NCBI RefSeq assembly: GCF_003259195.1
Contig: NZ_QJPK01000012.1
Location: 42,096-106,095, forward strand
Direction: 5' to 3'
Source of the DNA: Paracoccus sediminilitoris
Lineage (GTDB): Bacteria > Pseudomonadota > Alphaproteobacteria > Rhodobacterales > Rhodobacteraceae
DNA length: 64,000 nucleotides
Below, piece by piece: positions 7,907 to 20,819 of this stretch. Within the stretch, counting starts at the first letter, position 1; each line of letters starts with the position of its first letter. A model generated the notes under the pieces. It did not search any database, had not been told where the DNA came from, and saw nothing but the letters and a program-made list of their open reading frames with translations. A program made the translations under genes and the position numbers.

Positions 7907-9387
7907 CGACGGTCGCGCAGGCTATAGAAGACAAGCGAGCCGATCACCCATGCGACGGCCAGGAAACCGGCAATGATCAGCAGAAGCCGGCCCCGCTGAG
8001 GGAATTCGGCCTCCTGTGCCAGTGTTGGGCGGATGTAGGAGGCGATGTAGCGCGATTGACGGACAGCCTCGGCGCGGGCAGATTCAAAGGCGGCCAGCGC
8101 GGCGGTATAGGTCGTTTCGGCAAATTGCCGATCGACGGCCAGCGTCTCGTACTGGCCCACGACATCCGACAGGGCCACGTCATCGCTGTCCGAGCTGAAC
8201 TTCTGGCGCTCAGCCTCGATCTGCTCGCGGATGATCTTGATGCGCAGATCCGTCTGGCTGATGCGCGGATCGTTGGCTTGTGCGTTCGATTGCAGCATCC
8301 CCAGTGACACCAACTGTTCGGCCAGCTGCTGTTGCAGCGACGTGACAACCCCGATCTGGCTTTGGACATCGGCGGTCGGATCGACCAGCTGATATCGGTT
8401 GCGGAACTCGGTGATGTTCTGGCGCGCCGTCTTCAGCAGGTCCTGCGCGCGATCAAGTTCGCTACGGGCATAGCGCAACGCGTCTTCGCGGGCGATGTCG
8501 TTCAATTGGTTGATGAGGATGCTGCCCTCTTCCAGGATGGCGGTGGCGATGTCCTGCGCGTCCTGGGCGTCGAAGGCCAGGATGCGCAGGTCTATCATCC
8601 CGTTGTCGTAATAGATGCGGACCTTGCGTTCCCATTCCTCGGCCAGATCCTCGAGCGCGGTGCCGCCGCGATAGCTGAAGATCGGGTCATTGGGCGCCTT
8701 TGACCAGATCGCCTGCAGGTCCAGCTTGGCATTGACCCGTTCGACCAGATCCCGGCTCTGGATGAACTTGAAGAGGATGTCGGTATCCGTCGTCGAGCTG
8801 GACCCCACCAGCGATCCAAGCCCGCCCAGCACATCCGTCGGCGTCGCCGAGGTTTCGCTGCGCACCGAGAAACCGACATAAGACGCGTATTGATCTGCCG
8901 CACGGGTATAGAGATAGTACCCCGCCAGAAAGGTCGGCAGGATGACCAGCAGCACGAAACTGATGACCAGCCCGAAATGGCGCTTTTCGAAGGCGGCAGG
9001 GCTGGCAGGTGGAAGGACCGGCTGTTCCAGCGTCGCTTGGGGGCGTTGCTGCGCGGGCGTCGCGGGACCATTGCCTGGACGGCCAGACCCGCCGGCTTTG
9101 GCTTGGCCGGCAGGACCCCCGACGTTCGCGCGGGGGCTTGGGCCAGCGCCGATGCCGCCCTTTTTCGGACCCATGCGACCGCCCGCCATCTTGCCAGGCC
9201 CCACTTTACCCGGTCCCGCTTTTCCAGCACCTACCTTGCCCGGGCTCATCCTGCCACGGCTCGGATCGGCCCCGGCCCCGGCCGCAGCATCCGCCTTGGC
9301 AGGCGCATTTGCCTGCACGGGGGTGGCATCGCTGTCGGGTGATTGATCCGGGTTCTGGTTTTCGGTCCGGTTGTCTTGGGCGGACAT
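7903..9387 (-). CDS. KpsE/RkpR-like capsule export inner-membrane protein
   Basis: A 494-residue polysaccharide co-polymerase/export protein. A long cytoplasmic N-terminus (1-135) is rich in Gly, Pro, Lys and Ala and contains five-residue repeats of the GPGKV type at about 48-77. Then come membrane span 1 (about 138-160), a large periplasmic domain with predicted coiled coils (about 300-440, for example SELDRAQDLLKTARQNITEF), and span 2 (about 466-487). KpsE proteins connect the ABC exporter to the outer-membrane KpsD channel. No kpsD, kpsC or kpsS lies in the window, so the outer part of the machine is encoded elsewhere. The repeat-bearing N-terminus is much longer than in E. coli KpsE. Confidence 0.86.
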   Translation of the reverse strand: MSAQDNRTENQNPDQSPDSDATPVQANAPAKADAAAGAGADPSRGRMSPGKVGAGKAGPGKVGPGKMAGGRMGPKKGGIGAGPSPRANVGGPAGQAKAGGSGRPGNGPATPAQQRPQATLEQPVLPPASPAAFEKRHFGLVISFVLLVILPTFLAGYYLYTRAADQYASYVGFSVRSETSATPTDVLGGLGSLVGSSSTTDTDILFKFIQSRDLVERVNAKLDLQAIWSKAPNDPIFSYRGGTALEDLAEEWERKVRIYYDNGMIDLRILAFDAQDAQDIATAILEEGSILINQLNDIAREDALRYARSELDRAQDLLKTARQNITEFRNRYQLVDPTADVQSQIGVVTSLQQQLAEQLVSLGMLQSNAQANDPRISQTDLRIKIIREQIEAERQKFSSDSDDVALSDVVGQYETLAVDRQFAETTYTAALAAFESARAEAVRQSRYIASYIRPTLAQEAEFPQRGRLLLIIAGFLAVAWVIGSLVFYSLRDRR

Positions 9388-9509
9388 GCGCTTACCCCGC
9401 CTGTCATGTTGAACTCTTCCCGGCTCTCATACATAAGCCGAAGGAACAGTTCCAGCACTGATCCCGGCACGGGACGGTGATCAGAGAAAGGCGCCCCCGG
9501 CGCGAAGTC

Positions 9510-10379
9510 ATGCAAGACACGTCCCAAGACATACCTTCCGATCGCGGTCATGCACCCTTGCCGCAATTCGCAACAAAGGCCGGCCATCGTGCGCTGCGCG
9601 AGGTTCGCAGGCATCGCAGCTTTGCCAGCCTGCGCGCCATCGGAGCCCTGATCCTGCGTGAGATGCAGACCAGCAACGGGCGCGCGTCGGGGGGATATCT
9701 ATGGACCATCGCCGAACCGGTCGGCGGGATCGTGCTGCTGACGCTGATCTTCTCGGTTGGATTCCGCTCTCCTCCGATCGGAACGAATTTCGCGATCTTC
9801 TATGCCACCGGCGTCGTGCCCTTCATGTGCTATCTGGACGTGTCAGGAAAGGTTGCGAATTCCGTCCGCTATTCGAAGGCCTTGCTGGCTTATCCTGCCG
9901 TGACCTTCATGGATGCGCTGCTGGCGCGGATCGCCTTCAACACCATCACGCATGTGATGGTCTCGACCATCGTCTTCACGGGGATCTATACGTTTCTGGA
10001 CACGCGGACGGATCCGCAGGTCCTGGGCATCGCGCTTGGGATGGTCATGGCGATCACCTTTGCCTCGGCCATCGGGGTCATGAACTGCTTCATGTTCGAG
10101 GCGTTCAGCTGGTGGCAGCCTTTATGGGGCATCCTGATGCGGCCGCTGTTCCTGCTATCCTGCGTGTTCTTCATGTTCGACGACATTCCGCAGCCCTATC
10201 AGAATTGGCTGTGGTTCAACCCGCTGGTGCATGTCGTCGGCCAGATGCGTCGTTCCTTCTATCCCAGTTATATCGGCGAATATGTGAGCCATCTTTATGT
10301 GTTTGGCCTGAGCCTGGGTCTGCTGGCCTTCGGGCTGATGTTGCTGATCCGCTATCACCGAGATCTTCAGAACAGCTGA
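9510..10379 (+). CDS. Capsule/polysaccharide ABC exporter permease (KpsM-like)
   Basis: An ABC-2 permease of 289 residues with about six membrane spans, starting around GGYLWTIAEPVGGIVLLTLIFS and ending GLSLGLLAFGLMLLIRYHRDL. The motif LILREMQTSNGR near the first span and NPLVHVVGQMRRSFYP before the last are typical of KpsM/Wzm. It would form the pore used by the KpsT-like ATPase encoded divergently. An 11-residue longer GTG start at 9477 is possible; I prefer the ATG because those residues look non-conserved. The 122-base gap to the divergent partner must hold promoters for both sides. Confidence 0.9.
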   Translation: MQDTSQDIPSDRGHAPLPQFATKAGHRALREVRRHRSFASLRAIGALILREMQTSNGRASGGYLWTIAEPVGGIVLLTLIFSVGFRSPPIGTNFAIFYATGVVPFMCYLDVSGKVANSVRYSKALLAYPAVTFMDALLARIAFNTITHVMVSTIVFTGIYTFLDTRTDPQVLGIALGMVMAITFASAIGVMNCFMFEAFSWWQPLWGILMRPLFLLSCVFFMFDDIPQPYQNWLWFNPLVHVVGQMRRSFYPSYIGEYVSHLYVFGLSLGLLAFGLMLLIRYHRDLQNS

Positions 10380-10388
10380 GGGTTAGGG

Positions 10389-10411
10389 GACCCGCGCTAT
10401 CCGCGCGGGTC
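10389..10411. terminator. Hairpin between convergent permease and choV
   Basis: GACCCGCG and CGCGGGTC form an eight-base stem around a seven-base loop. It lies just after the permease stop and overlaps the last codons of choV, so it could stop transcription from either side. No T run is present. Confidence 0.4.
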
Positions 10412-11407
10412 GATCAGGCGGGCCAGGACGGCCTTGCGGGTGATGCGTCCGCCGCCCATGACGGGGACGGCCGAATCCTCGGACAGTCGGTCCATGACCA
10501 TTTTGACGGGCATGTCGCGGGGAACGGGTTCGCCTTCGGCATCGCCTTCTTCGACCACGTCTTCGGCCGTCAGGACGCCCAACGGGTTCATGTGGGCCAC
10601 GAAATCGGCCACATAATCATTGACCGGATTGGCGATGATCTGGCGGGCGGTTCCGATCTGGACAATCCTGCCGCCTTCCATCAAGGCGATGCGGTTGCCC
10701 AGCTTAAACGCCTCGTCCAGGTCGTGGCTGACGAAGATGATCGTCCGCTGCGTCTTGGCCTGCAGTTCCAGCAATTCATCCTGAAGGCGCGCGCGGATCA
10801 GCGGGTCCAGCGCACTGAAGGGTTCGTCCATCAGCAGGATCGGGGCTTCGGTTGCAAAGGCACGGGCAAGGCCCACGCGCTGCTGCATGCCGCCCGAAAG
10901 ATCGCCGACCCGCCGCTCGGCCCATTCATCAAGCCCCACGGTCTTCAGCTGATCATCCACGCGCTTTCGCCGTTCGGCCGTGGACAGGCCCGCCAGTTCC
11001 AGCCCCAGACCGACATTCTCTCGCACGCTGCGCCAGGGCAGAAGGCCGAACTGCTGGAATACCATCGCCACGCTGCGCAGGCGGATATCGCGCAGCGCCC
11101 GCTTGCCGGCGCCCGTCACGCTGACCATCCGGTCGCCCTGCCTGATGCGCACATCGCCGCGGCAGACATCGTTTAGGGCGTTGACCCCGCGCAGCAAGGT
11201 GGATTTGCCGGACCCCGAAAGACCCATCAGGACCAGGATCTCGCCCTCGGCCACGTCCAGCGTGCAATCGTGAACGCCCAACACCTGACCGGTCTGGTCC
11301 TTGATGGGGCCGCGTTCCAGACCCTCGTCCATCAGCGGCAGGGCGGTTTCGGGGGCATCGCCGAAGACGATGCAGACCTTGTCGAATTCAACGGCGTTGC
11401 GGGTCAT
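10397..11407 (-). CDS. choV: Choline ABC transporter ATP-binding protein
   Basis: A 336-residue ATPase of the ProV/ChoV type. It has Walker A GLSGSGKST, the signature LSGGMQQRVGLARA, and Walker B ILLMDEPFSALDP. The C-terminal 90 residues form a regulatory region typical of quaternary-amine transporters. It energises choline import with ChoW and ChoX. The ATG overlaps the choW stop (ATGA). The frame is open far upstream, but that part lies in choW and is not conserved. It is the last gene of the choX-choW-choV operon. Confidence 0.95.
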   Translation of the reverse strand: MTRNAVEFDKVCIVFGDAPETALPLMDEGLERGPIKDQTGQVLGVHDCTLDVAEGEILVLMGLSGSGKSTLLRGVNALNDVCRGDVRIRQGDRMVSVTGAGKRALRDIRLRSVAMVFQQFGLLPWRSVRENVGLGLELAGLSTAERRKRVDDQLKTVGLDEWAERRVGDLSGGMQQRVGLARAFATEAPILLMDEPFSALDPLIRARLQDELLELQAKTQRTIIFVSHDLDEAFKLGNRIALMEGGRIVQIGTARQIIANPVNDYVADFVAHMNPLGVLTAEDVVEEGDAEGEPVPRDMPVKMVMDRLSEDSAVPVMGGGRITRKAVLARLIDPRG

Positions 11408-12252
11408 GTGCGGCCCTCCATGCGCAGGATGCGGTCCAGAAGGATGGCGACCACCACGATCACGATGCCCGATTCGAAGCCAAGCGCGGTGTTCACGCTG
11501 TTCAGCGCCCGCACGACAGGCACGCCCAGACCCGATGCGCCGACCAGTGCGGCGATCACGACCATCGACAAAGACAGCATGATGGTCTGGTTCAGACCCG
11601 CCATGATCTGGGGCAAGGCGCTTGGCAGCTCGACCTTCCACAGCAGTTGACGGGGGGTGGCGCCGAAGGCGGTGGCGGCCTCGGTCAGGGCGGTGGGCGT
11701 CGATGCGATGCCCAGCTGCGTCAGGCGGATCGGCGCGGGCAGCACGAAGATCACCGTCGCCAGCAGTCCCGGCACCATGCCGATGCCGAAGAAGACGATG
11801 GCCGGGATCAGGTAGACGAAGGTCGGCAGCGTCTGCATCAGGTCCAGCACGGGGCGCATCCAGGCATAGAGCCTCGGGCGATGCGCGGCCGCGATGCCGA
11901 TGGGCACGCCGATCGCCATGCAGACGATACAGGCCGACAGCACCAGTGTCAGCGATTGCAGCGTCTCTTCCCAATAGCCCTGGTTCAGGACGAAAAGCAG
12001 CCCAAGCGCGACCAGCAGGCAGGTCGATGCACGACGCTGCAGGCCCCAGGTCAGGGCCACCACGATGGCGATGAACAGGAACGGGTGTGGGGCTTCGAGG
12101 GCACCCAGAATGGCGTCAATCAGCCATTCCATCACGTCCGATATCGTGTTGAAGACCCCCGAGGCATTGGCATTGAGCCAGTCGAAGACCGTCTTGGCGG
12201 TCCTTCCCACCGGGATCTTGTTATCCGTGACCCAATCGGTCAGCTGTTCCAT
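11404..12252 (-). CDS. choW: Choline ABC transporter permease
   Basis: A 282-residue inner-membrane permease of the ProW/OpuAB family. An amphipathic N-terminus (MEQLTDWVTDNKIPVG) is followed by about six to seven spans. The cytoplasmic coupling loop reads EAATAFGATPRQLLWKVELPSALPQIMAG, the EAA motif that docks on ChoV; a second conserved segment is LMQTLPTFVYLIPAIVFFG. It is placed between the binding protein (61 bases upstream) and the ATPase (overlapping), so the three genes encode one importer. Confidence 0.95.
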   Translation of the reverse strand: MEQLTDWVTDNKIPVGRTAKTVFDWLNANASGVFNTISDVMEWLIDAILGALEAPHPFLFIAIVVALTWGLQRRASTCLLVALGLLFVLNQGYWEETLQSLTLVLSACIVCMAIGVPIGIAAAHRPRLYAWMRPVLDLMQTLPTFVYLIPAIVFFGIGMVPGLLATVIFVLPAPIRLTQLGIASTPTALTEAATAFGATPRQLLWKVELPSALPQIMAGLNQTIMLSLSMVVIAALVGASGLGVPVVRALNSVNTALGFESGIVIVVVAILLDRILRMEGRT

Positions 12253-12313
12253 TCTGGTCCCCCTGGATGTCGGTGGTTGCGGCGCAGAGCCCGTTCGGCT
12301 CTGCGCCCTGTCG

Positions 12314-13255
12314 TCAGCTTTCCAGCGCTTCGCTCAGCGCCGCCTGGGGATCGTTGCCGTCCTTCGTGGTGACATCGGTCAGCCACGGAGTGGAGGCGTC
12401 GGGATTGGCCTGCAGCCATTCTTTTGCGGCCTCCATCGGGTCCTGGCCGTCATTCAGGATCTTGCCCATGACCTCGTTTTCCATGGCCAGGGTGAATTCC
12501 AGGTTCTGCAGAAATTTGCCGACATTCGGGCATTCTTCGACATAGCCGGCGCGGGTATTCGTGCGCACTTCGGCACCGCCAAGGTCGGGACCGAAGATAT
12601 CATCGCCGCCGGTCAGATAGGTCATCTCGAACTGGGCGTTCATCGGGTGGGGTTCCCAGCCCAGGAAGACCACCGGTTCATCGCTGTTGCTGGCCCGCTG
12701 GACCTGCGCCAGCATGCCCTGCTCGCTGGATTCGACGACCTCGAAGGTGCCCATGCCGAACTGATCGCCCGCCACCATTTCCAGCAGCAGCCTGTTGCCG
12801 TCATTGCCGGGTTCAATGCCATAGATCTTGCCTTCCAGCGCATCCTTGTGTTCGGCGATCTTGCTGAAGTCGTCGATGCCCAGATCGGCACCCGCCTTGT
12901 TGGTGGCGAGGGTGTATTTCGCGCCGGTCAGGTTGGTGCGGACCGTGTCGACGGTGCCTTCGTCGCGATAGGGGGCGATGTCGGCCTCCATCGTGGGCAT
13001 CCAGTTGCCAAGGAAGACGTCCACGTCGTCGGTGGCCATCGCGGTATAGGTGACCGGCACCGACAGGATGCGGGTTTCGGTCTCATAACCAAGCGCCTGC
13101 AGCACGGTGCTGGCCAGCGCCGTCGTCGCCGTAATGTCCGACCAGCCGACATCGGAAAACACGATCTGGCTGCAGGATTCGGGTTCGGCCGCGGCGGCCG
13201 TTCCGGCGACCGAAGCCCCGATCGCAACGGTCGCGATGATACGGGTGAGGATCAT
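12314..13255 (-). CDS. choX: Choline ABC transporter periplasmic binding protein
   Basis: A 313-residue OpuAC-type binding protein with a signal peptide (cleavage near AAA-EPES, about residue 23). Four aromatic residues, W38 (DVGWSD), W85 (LGNWMP), Y114 (GAKYTL) and W200 (FLGWEP), have the same spacing as the aromatic box known to bind choline in Sinorhizobium ChoX. The call is therefore choline rather than a generic betaine. It is the first gene of choXWV and is transcribed away from betI; the operator between them suggests shared control by BetI and choline. Confidence 0.95.
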   Translation of the reverse strand: MILTRIIATVAIGASVAGTAAAAEPESCSQIVFSDVGWSDITATTALASTVLQALGYETETRILSVPVTYTAMATDDVDVFLGNWMPTMEADIAPYRDEGTVDTVRTNLTGAKYTLATNKAGADLGIDDFSKIAEHKDALEGKIYGIEPGNDGNRLLLEMVAGDQFGMGTFEVVESSEQGMLAQVQRASNSDEPVVFLGWEPHPMNAQFEMTYLTGGDDIFGPDLGGAEVRTNTRAGYVEECPNVGKFLQNLEFTLAMENEVMGKILNDGQDPMEAAKEWLQANPDASTPWLTDVTTKDGNDPQAALSEALES

Positions 13256-13271
13256 TTTAGGCTCCCTGTTC

Positions 13272-13287
13272 TTGATTGGTTAGTCAA
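13272..13287. promoter_or_regulatory. Candidate BetI operator between choX and betI
   Basis: The imperfect palindrome TTGATTGGTTAGTCAA lies in the 88-base gap between divergent choX and betI. BetI is a TetR-type repressor that releases its operator when choline is present, and operators of this kind carry TTGATTGG and TCAA half-sites. One site here could control both choline uptake and oxidation. The assignment rests on sequence likeness and position only. Confidence 0.65.
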
Positions 13288-13343
13288 TTAACGTTACATA
13301 GGACCTGCAAAGCAACATATTTCTATCGAACGCAGGTGCAGTC

Positions 13344-13910
13344 ATGCCAAAACTTGGTGCCGAGCCTATCCGAAAAGCAGCGTTGATCAACGCCGCCATT
13401 TTCGAGGTGGGCATGGCCGGATCGCTGGACGTGACGGTGGCGCAGATCGCCCGCCGCGCAGGCATGTCGCCTGCCTTGGCGCATCACTATTTTGGTTCCA
13501 AGGAAAAGATCTTTCTGGCTGCAATGCGTTACATCCTGAGGACTTATGGTCAATCCGTCCGTGACGTCCTGCCGGGACGCGGGGCGCGCGGGCGGCTTGA
13601 CGGCATCGTCAGGGCCAGCTTCGCCCCCCAGAACTTTCAGCGCGAGACGGTCAGTGCGTGGCTTAACTTTTACGCACTTTCCTTCGTGAACAAGGACGCG
13701 GGTCGCCTGTTGCGCGTCTATCACCAGCGGCTGCGGTCCAATCTGATCGTGGCGCTGCGTGGACTGACCGACCACCCCGAACGCACCGCCGACACCTTGG
13801 GTGCACTGATCGACGGCGTCTATCTGCGGGCGGTCCTGACGCCGGGACCGACCGATGCGGCCGATGCCGAAAACACCATCATGTCTTATCTTGAGGAGGC
13901 GCTAGCATGA
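13344..13910 (+). CDS. betI: Choline-responsive transcriptional repressor BetI
   Basis: A 188-residue TetR-family regulator. The N-terminal helix-turn-helix reads [27 protein letters not shown], and the ligand domain contains the BetI-typical [30 protein letters not shown]. BetI represses the bet genes until choline is present. Its stop overlaps the betB start (ATGA), so the repressor is made with the enzymes it controls. It is transcribed divergently from choX across a candidate operator. Confidence 0.95.
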   Translation: MPKLGAEPIRKAALINAAIFEVGMAGSLDVTVAQIARRAGMSPALAHHYFGSKEKIFLAAMRYILRTYGQSVRDVLPGRGARGRLDGIVRASFAPQNFQRETVSAWLNFYALSFVNKDAGRLLRVYHQRLRSNLIVALRGLTDHPERTADTLGALIDGVYLRAVLTPGPTDAADAENTIMSYLEEALA

Positions 13911-15352
13911 GCCTGAACGCCCAACCGACCGCCAGCCTGTTCATCAATGGCAAACATGTCGAAGGACAGGGCAAGGAACTGCCCGTCCGCTATGCCTATA
14001 CCGGCGAGACCATCGCGACGCTGCACGAGGCATCGACCGATCAGGTGGCCGAGGCCTGCAAGGCCGCCAAGGAGGCGCAGCCCGCATGGGCCGCCATGGC
14101 CCCCGCCGATCGCGGCCGGATCCTGGGCCGCGCAGCCGCGATCATTATGGAACGCAACGACGAACTGGCGCGCCTTGAAACGCTGGACACCGGCAAGCCC
14201 ATTCAGGAAACGCTGGTTGCGGATTGGCCTTCGGGGGCGGCGGCGCTGGAATATTTCGCGGGTCTGGCGGCGACGCTGACCGGCCAGTACATCCCGCTTG
14301 GTGCCGATTGGGCCTATACCCGTCGCGAGGCGCTTGGCGTCTGCGCGGGCATCGGCGCGTGGAACTATCCCAGCCAGATCGCCTGCTGGAAGGCCGCGCC
14401 GGCGCTGATCATGGGCAACACAATGGTCTTCAAACCTTCCGAGGAAACGCCGCTAGGTGCCTTGAAACTGGCGGAAATCTTCATCGAGGCCGGAATGCCG
14501 CCGGGCGTCTTCAACGTCGTTCAGGGCCGCGGTGAGGTAGGTGGGGCGCTGGTCACCGACCCCAATGTCGCCAAGGTCTCGCTGACGGGTTCGGTGCCGA
14601 CGGGCCGCAAGGTCTATGCCGCCGCAGCCGAAGGCATGCGCCATGTCACCATGGAACTGGGCGGCAAGTCGCCGCTGATCGTCTTTGACGACGCGAACTT
14701 GGAAGATGCGGTCAGCGCGGCGATCCTGGCCAATTTCTACAGCTCGGGTCAGATCTGTTCGAACGGCACGCGCGTCTTCCTGCAGGAAGGCATCAAGGGT
14801 CCGTTCCTTGAGCGGCTGGCCGAACGCGTCAAGGCGATCAAGATGGGCGATCCCCTGGACCCCGATACCAATCACGGCCCGATCATCAACCCGACGCAGG
14901 CCTCCAAGATCCGCGAGGCCATCGAGGCCGGTCAGGCCGCCGGTGCGCGCCTAGTCTGCGGCGGGCCTGGCGAGGGTGCCTTCATACCGCCGACCGTCTT
15001 TGCCGACGCGACCGACGACATGACCATCGCCACCGACGAAATCTTCGGCCCGGTCATGACCACGCTGTCCTTCTTTGACGAGGCCGAGGCCCTGCGCCGC
15101 GCCAATGGCACGGGCTTTGGTCTGGCCGCGGGCGTCTTCACCCAGGATCTGACCCGTGCCCACCGCATGGCGGCGGGCCTTGAGGCGGGTACCTGCTGGA
15201 TCAACACCTACAACCTGACCCCAGTCGAGATGCCCTTCGGCGGCGTCAAGAATTCGGGGCTGGGCCGCGAGAATTCCGCCGCTGCGATCGAGCACTATTC
15301 GCAGCTGAAATCGGTCTATGTCGGAATGGGAGGCGTCGATGCCCCGTACTGA
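13907..15352 (+). CDS. betB: Betaine aldehyde dehydrogenase
   Basis: BetB oxidises betaine aldehyde to glycine betaine with NAD(P)+. The 481-residue aldehyde dehydrogenase has the catalytic cysteine C284 in [13 protein letters not shown], the general base E250 in MELGGKSP, and the nucleotide-binding motif SLTGSVPTG. The oxyanion motif WNYP is at about 152. It overlaps betI by four bases and betA by 14 bases, giving a tightly coupled betIBA operon that turns imported choline into a compatible solute. Confidence 0.96.
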   Translation: MSLNAQPTASLFINGKHVEGQGKELPVRYAYTGETIATLHEASTDQVAEACKAAKEAQPAWAAMAPADRGRILGRAAAIIMERNDELARLETLDTGKPIQETLVADWPSGAAALEYFAGLAATLTGQYIPLGADWAYTRREALGVCAGIGAWNYPSQIACWKAAPALIMGNTMVFKPSEETPLGALKLAEIFIEAGMPPGVFNVVQGRGEVGGALVTDPNVAKVSLTGSVPTGRKVYAAAAEGMRHVTMELGGKSPLIVFDDANLEDAVSAAILANFYSSGQICSNGTRVFLQEGIKGPFLERLAERVKAIKMGDPLDPDTNHGPIINPTQASKIREAIEAGQAAGARLVCGGPGEGAFIPPTVFADATDDMTIATDEIFGPVMTTLSFFDEAEALRRANGTGFGLAAGVFTQDLTRAHRMAAGLEAGTCWINTYNLTPVEMPFGGVKNSGLGRENSAAAIEHYSQLKSVYVGMGGVDAPY

Positions 15353-17003
15353 GAACACGAACGCGGCAGCACCCGCGGATTACGTCATCATCGGAGCCGG
15401 CAGCGCGGGTTGCGCGCTGGCTTACCGCCTGACCGAGGCCGGGCGGACCGTCACCCTGATCGAATACGGCGGAAGCGATATCGGACCTTTCATCCAGATG
15501 CCCGGCGCGCTGTCCTATCCGATGAACATGGCCCGCTATGACTGGGGCTTTTCGTCCGAACCCGAAGAGCATCTGGGCGGACGCCGCCTGGCGACGCCGC
15601 GCGGCAAGGTGTTGGGCGGGTCGTCCTCGATTAACGGGATGGTCTTCGTGCGGGGTAACCCGCTGGACTACCAGCATTGGGAAGACAGCGGCGCGACCGG
15701 CTGGAACTATGCCGACGTCCTGCCCTATTTCAAGCGGATGGAGACCTGGCATGGCGACCCGTCAGGCGATCAGACATCGCCTTGGCGCGGCGACAGCGGC
15801 CCCATGCATGTGTCGCGCGGCAAGCGCAAGAACCCGCTGTTCAACACCTTCATCAAGGCTGGTGAGCAGGCGGGCTGGCCGCGCACCGATGATTACAACG
15901 GCGAACACCAGGAGGGTTTCGGCCCGATGGAGGCGACCATCTGGAAGGGTCGCCGCTGGTCGACCGCCAATGCCTATCTGCGCCCCGCGAAAAAGACCGG
16001 CCTTCTAACTGTCGTCCGGGGATTGGCGCGCCGCGTCCTCTTTGAAGGAAAGCAGGCTTACGGCGTTGAACTGGATCAGAAGGGCCAGATCACGCAGGTC
16101 GAGGCCAAGCGCGAGGTCATCATCTCGGCCAGCTCGATCAATTCGCCGAAACTGCTGATGGTCTCGGGTATCGGCCCGGCTGACCATCTGCGCGAACACG
16201 GCATCACGCCGCTGGTCGACCGTCCGGGCGTGGGCGAAAATCTGCAGGACCACTTGGAGGTCTATATGCAGTACAAATCGCTGAAACCTATCACGCTCTA
16301 TACCTATTACAACCTGCTGGGCAAAGGTCGCGTGGGGGTCGAATGGCTGCTGCAGAAGACCGGCCTGGGCGCATCGAACCAGTTCGAAAGCTGCGGGTTC
16401 ATCAAATCCGATGACAGCAAGGCCTATCCCGACATCCAATACCACTTCCTGCCCTTGGCCGTGCGCTATGACGGCAAGGCGGCGGCGTCGGGTCACGGGT
16501 TCCAGGCGCATGTCGGCCCGATGCGGTCCGCTTCGCGCGGCACGATCCGGCTGGCCAGCGGCGATCCGACCGTGGCCCCCAAGATCCACTTCAACTACAT
16601 GTCGCAAGACAGCGATTGGGAGGAGTTTCGCGCCTGCGTCCGTCACACGCGCAAGATCTTCGACCAGCCCGCCTTCGCGGAATTCCGGGGCGATGAGATC
16701 CAGCCCGGCGATGATGTCCAGACCGATCGGCAGATCGACGATTTCATCCGTGAACATGCGGAATCGGCTTATCACCCCTGCGGTTCCTGCCGGATGGGCG
16801 CGGCCGACGACGCCATGGCCGTCGTCGATCCCGAACTGCGCGTGATCGGCGTCGAAGGGCTGCGCGTCGTCGACAGTTCGATCTTCCCGCGGATCACCAA
16901 TGGCAACCTGAACGGGCCATCCATCATGACCGGCGAAAAGGCCGCCGATCACATTCTGGGGCGGACGATGCTGCGCGAAGACCCGGACCAGCTTCGCGAC
17001 TGA
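15339..17003 (+). CDS. betA: Choline dehydrogenase
   Basis: BetA is an FAD-dependent GMC oxidoreductase that oxidises choline to betaine aldehyde, feeding electrons to the respiratory chain. The 554-residue protein has the FAD-binding GAGSAG (19-24), the GMC signature [19 protein letters not shown], and the active-site histidine region [11 protein letters not shown]. The ATG at 15339 was chosen because AATGGGAGG precedes it at proper spacing. The frame opens seven codons earlier inside betB. A strong hairpin follows the stop. Confidence 0.96.
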   Translation: MPRTENTNAAAPADYVIIGAGSAGCALAYRLTEAGRTVTLIEYGGSDIGPFIQMPGALSYPMNMARYDWGFSSEPEEHLGGRRLATPRGKVLGGSSSINGMVFVRGNPLDYQHWEDSGATGWNYADVLPYFKRMETWHGDPSGDQTSPWRGDSGPMHVSRGKRKNPLFNTFIKAGEQAGWPRTDDYNGEHQEGFGPMEATIWKGRRWSTANAYLRPAKKTGLLTVVRGLARRVLFEGKQAYGVELDQKGQITQVEAKREVIISASSINSPKLLMVSGIGPADHLREHGITPLVDRPGVGENLQDHLEVYMQYKSLKPITLYTYYNLLGKGRVGVEWLLQKTGLGASNQFESCGFIKSDDSKAYPDIQYHFLPLAVRYDGKAAASGHGFQAHVGPMRSASRGTIRLASGDPTVAPKIHFNYMSQDSDWEEFRACVRHTRKIFDQPAFAEFRGDEIQPGDDVQTDRQIDDFIREHAESAYHPCGSCRMGAADDAMAVVDPELRVIGVEGLRVVDSSIFPRITNGNLNGPSIMTGEKAADHILGRTMLREDPDQLRD

Positions 17004-17012
17004 TGCGGAAGG

Positions 17013-17042
17013 ACCCGCGCCCCGAAAGGGACGCGGGTTTTT

Positions 17043-17043
<1 letters not shown>
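17013..17043 (+). terminator. Terminator of betIBA
   Basis: ACCCGCG, a one-base mismatch, CCC, a GAAA loop, GGG and CGCGGGT are followed by six T. This is a strong rho-independent terminator placed nine bases after betA. It also ends at the 3' end of the convergent metH gene. Confidence 0.85.
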
Positions 17044-19749
<2,706 letters not shown>

Positions 19750-19757
<8 letters not shown>

Positions 19758-20793
19758 AGGCGGGCACCTTTCTGGGGGCGAAACCGGCGACGGTTTCGGC
19801 GATGGCGCGGATATGGTCGGGCGTCGTGCCGCAGCAGCCGCCGACCACGTTGACCAGCCCCTCGCGGGCGAAATCGGCGATCTGGGGGGCCATGTCGTCG
19901 GGGTCTTCGTCATATTGCCCAAAGGCATTGGGCAGGCCCGCATTGGGATAGGCGCAGATCAGCGTGTCGGCCACGCCGGACAGTTCGGCCAGATGCGGAC
20001 GCATGGCATTGGCGCCAAGCGCGCAGTTCAGCCCCACGGTCCAGGGCCGCGCATGGCGGACCGAATGCCAGAGGGCCGTCGGCGTCTGGCCCGACAGCGT
20101 GCGACCCGACGCATCGGTGATGGTCCCCGAGATCATCAGGGGCAGGGCGCGGCCATGCTCCTCCATCGCCTGGATGCAGGCAAAGATGGCGGCCTTGGCG
20201 TTCAGGGTGTCGAAGATCGTCTCGATCAGCAAGATGTCGGACCCGCCCGCGATCAACCCGCGGACCTGCTGCAGATAGGCGACGCGCAGGTCGTCGAAGG
20301 TCACGGCGCGGAAACCGGGGTCGTTCACGTCCGGGCTGATCGAGGCCGTGCGGTTCGTCGGCCCGATCGCGCCCGCCACGAAACGCGGGCGTCCGTCAAT
20401 GGCCGTCGCCCGGTCCAGCGCCCGGCGCACGACGCGGGCGCCTTCGACGTTCAGGTCGTGGACGGCCTCCTGCAGACCGTAGTCGGCTTGGGCGATGGTG
20501 GTGGCGGAAAACGTGTTGGTTTCAACAATGTCGGCGCCGGCCATCGCATAGTTGAAATGGATCTCCTCGACCGCCTCGGGCTGGGTCAGGATCAGCAGGT
20601 CGTTGTTGCCCTGCTGGGGGTGGTCCGAATGGTGGCGGCAGACATGGCCCGACCCGCGGCCGGTATAGTCATCCTCGGCCAGCCCGAGGGACTGGATCTG
20701 GGTGCCCATCGCGCCATCCATGATCAGGATGCGTTCGGACGCGGCCTTGTTCAGGACCGCGAAGGCATCGGATTGGAGAAGCTTGCCGGACAT
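19750..20793 (-). CDS. metH: Methionine synthase, homocysteine S-methyltransferase part
   Basis: A 347-residue homocysteine-binding barrel matching the first domain of MetH. It starts with [15 protein letters not shown], and the zinc-binding cysteines are in GLNCALGA and [14 protein letters not shown]. It stops at APRKVPAYV, exactly where the interdomain linker of fused MetH begins, and the next gene restarts at that linker. I chose the ATG at 20793, preceded by GAAAGG, over one five codons upstream. It could be a natural two-gene MetH or the product of one indel. Confidence 0.9.
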
Positions 20794-20819
20794 GATCGCG
20801 CCTTTCATCAGAAGTCTGT

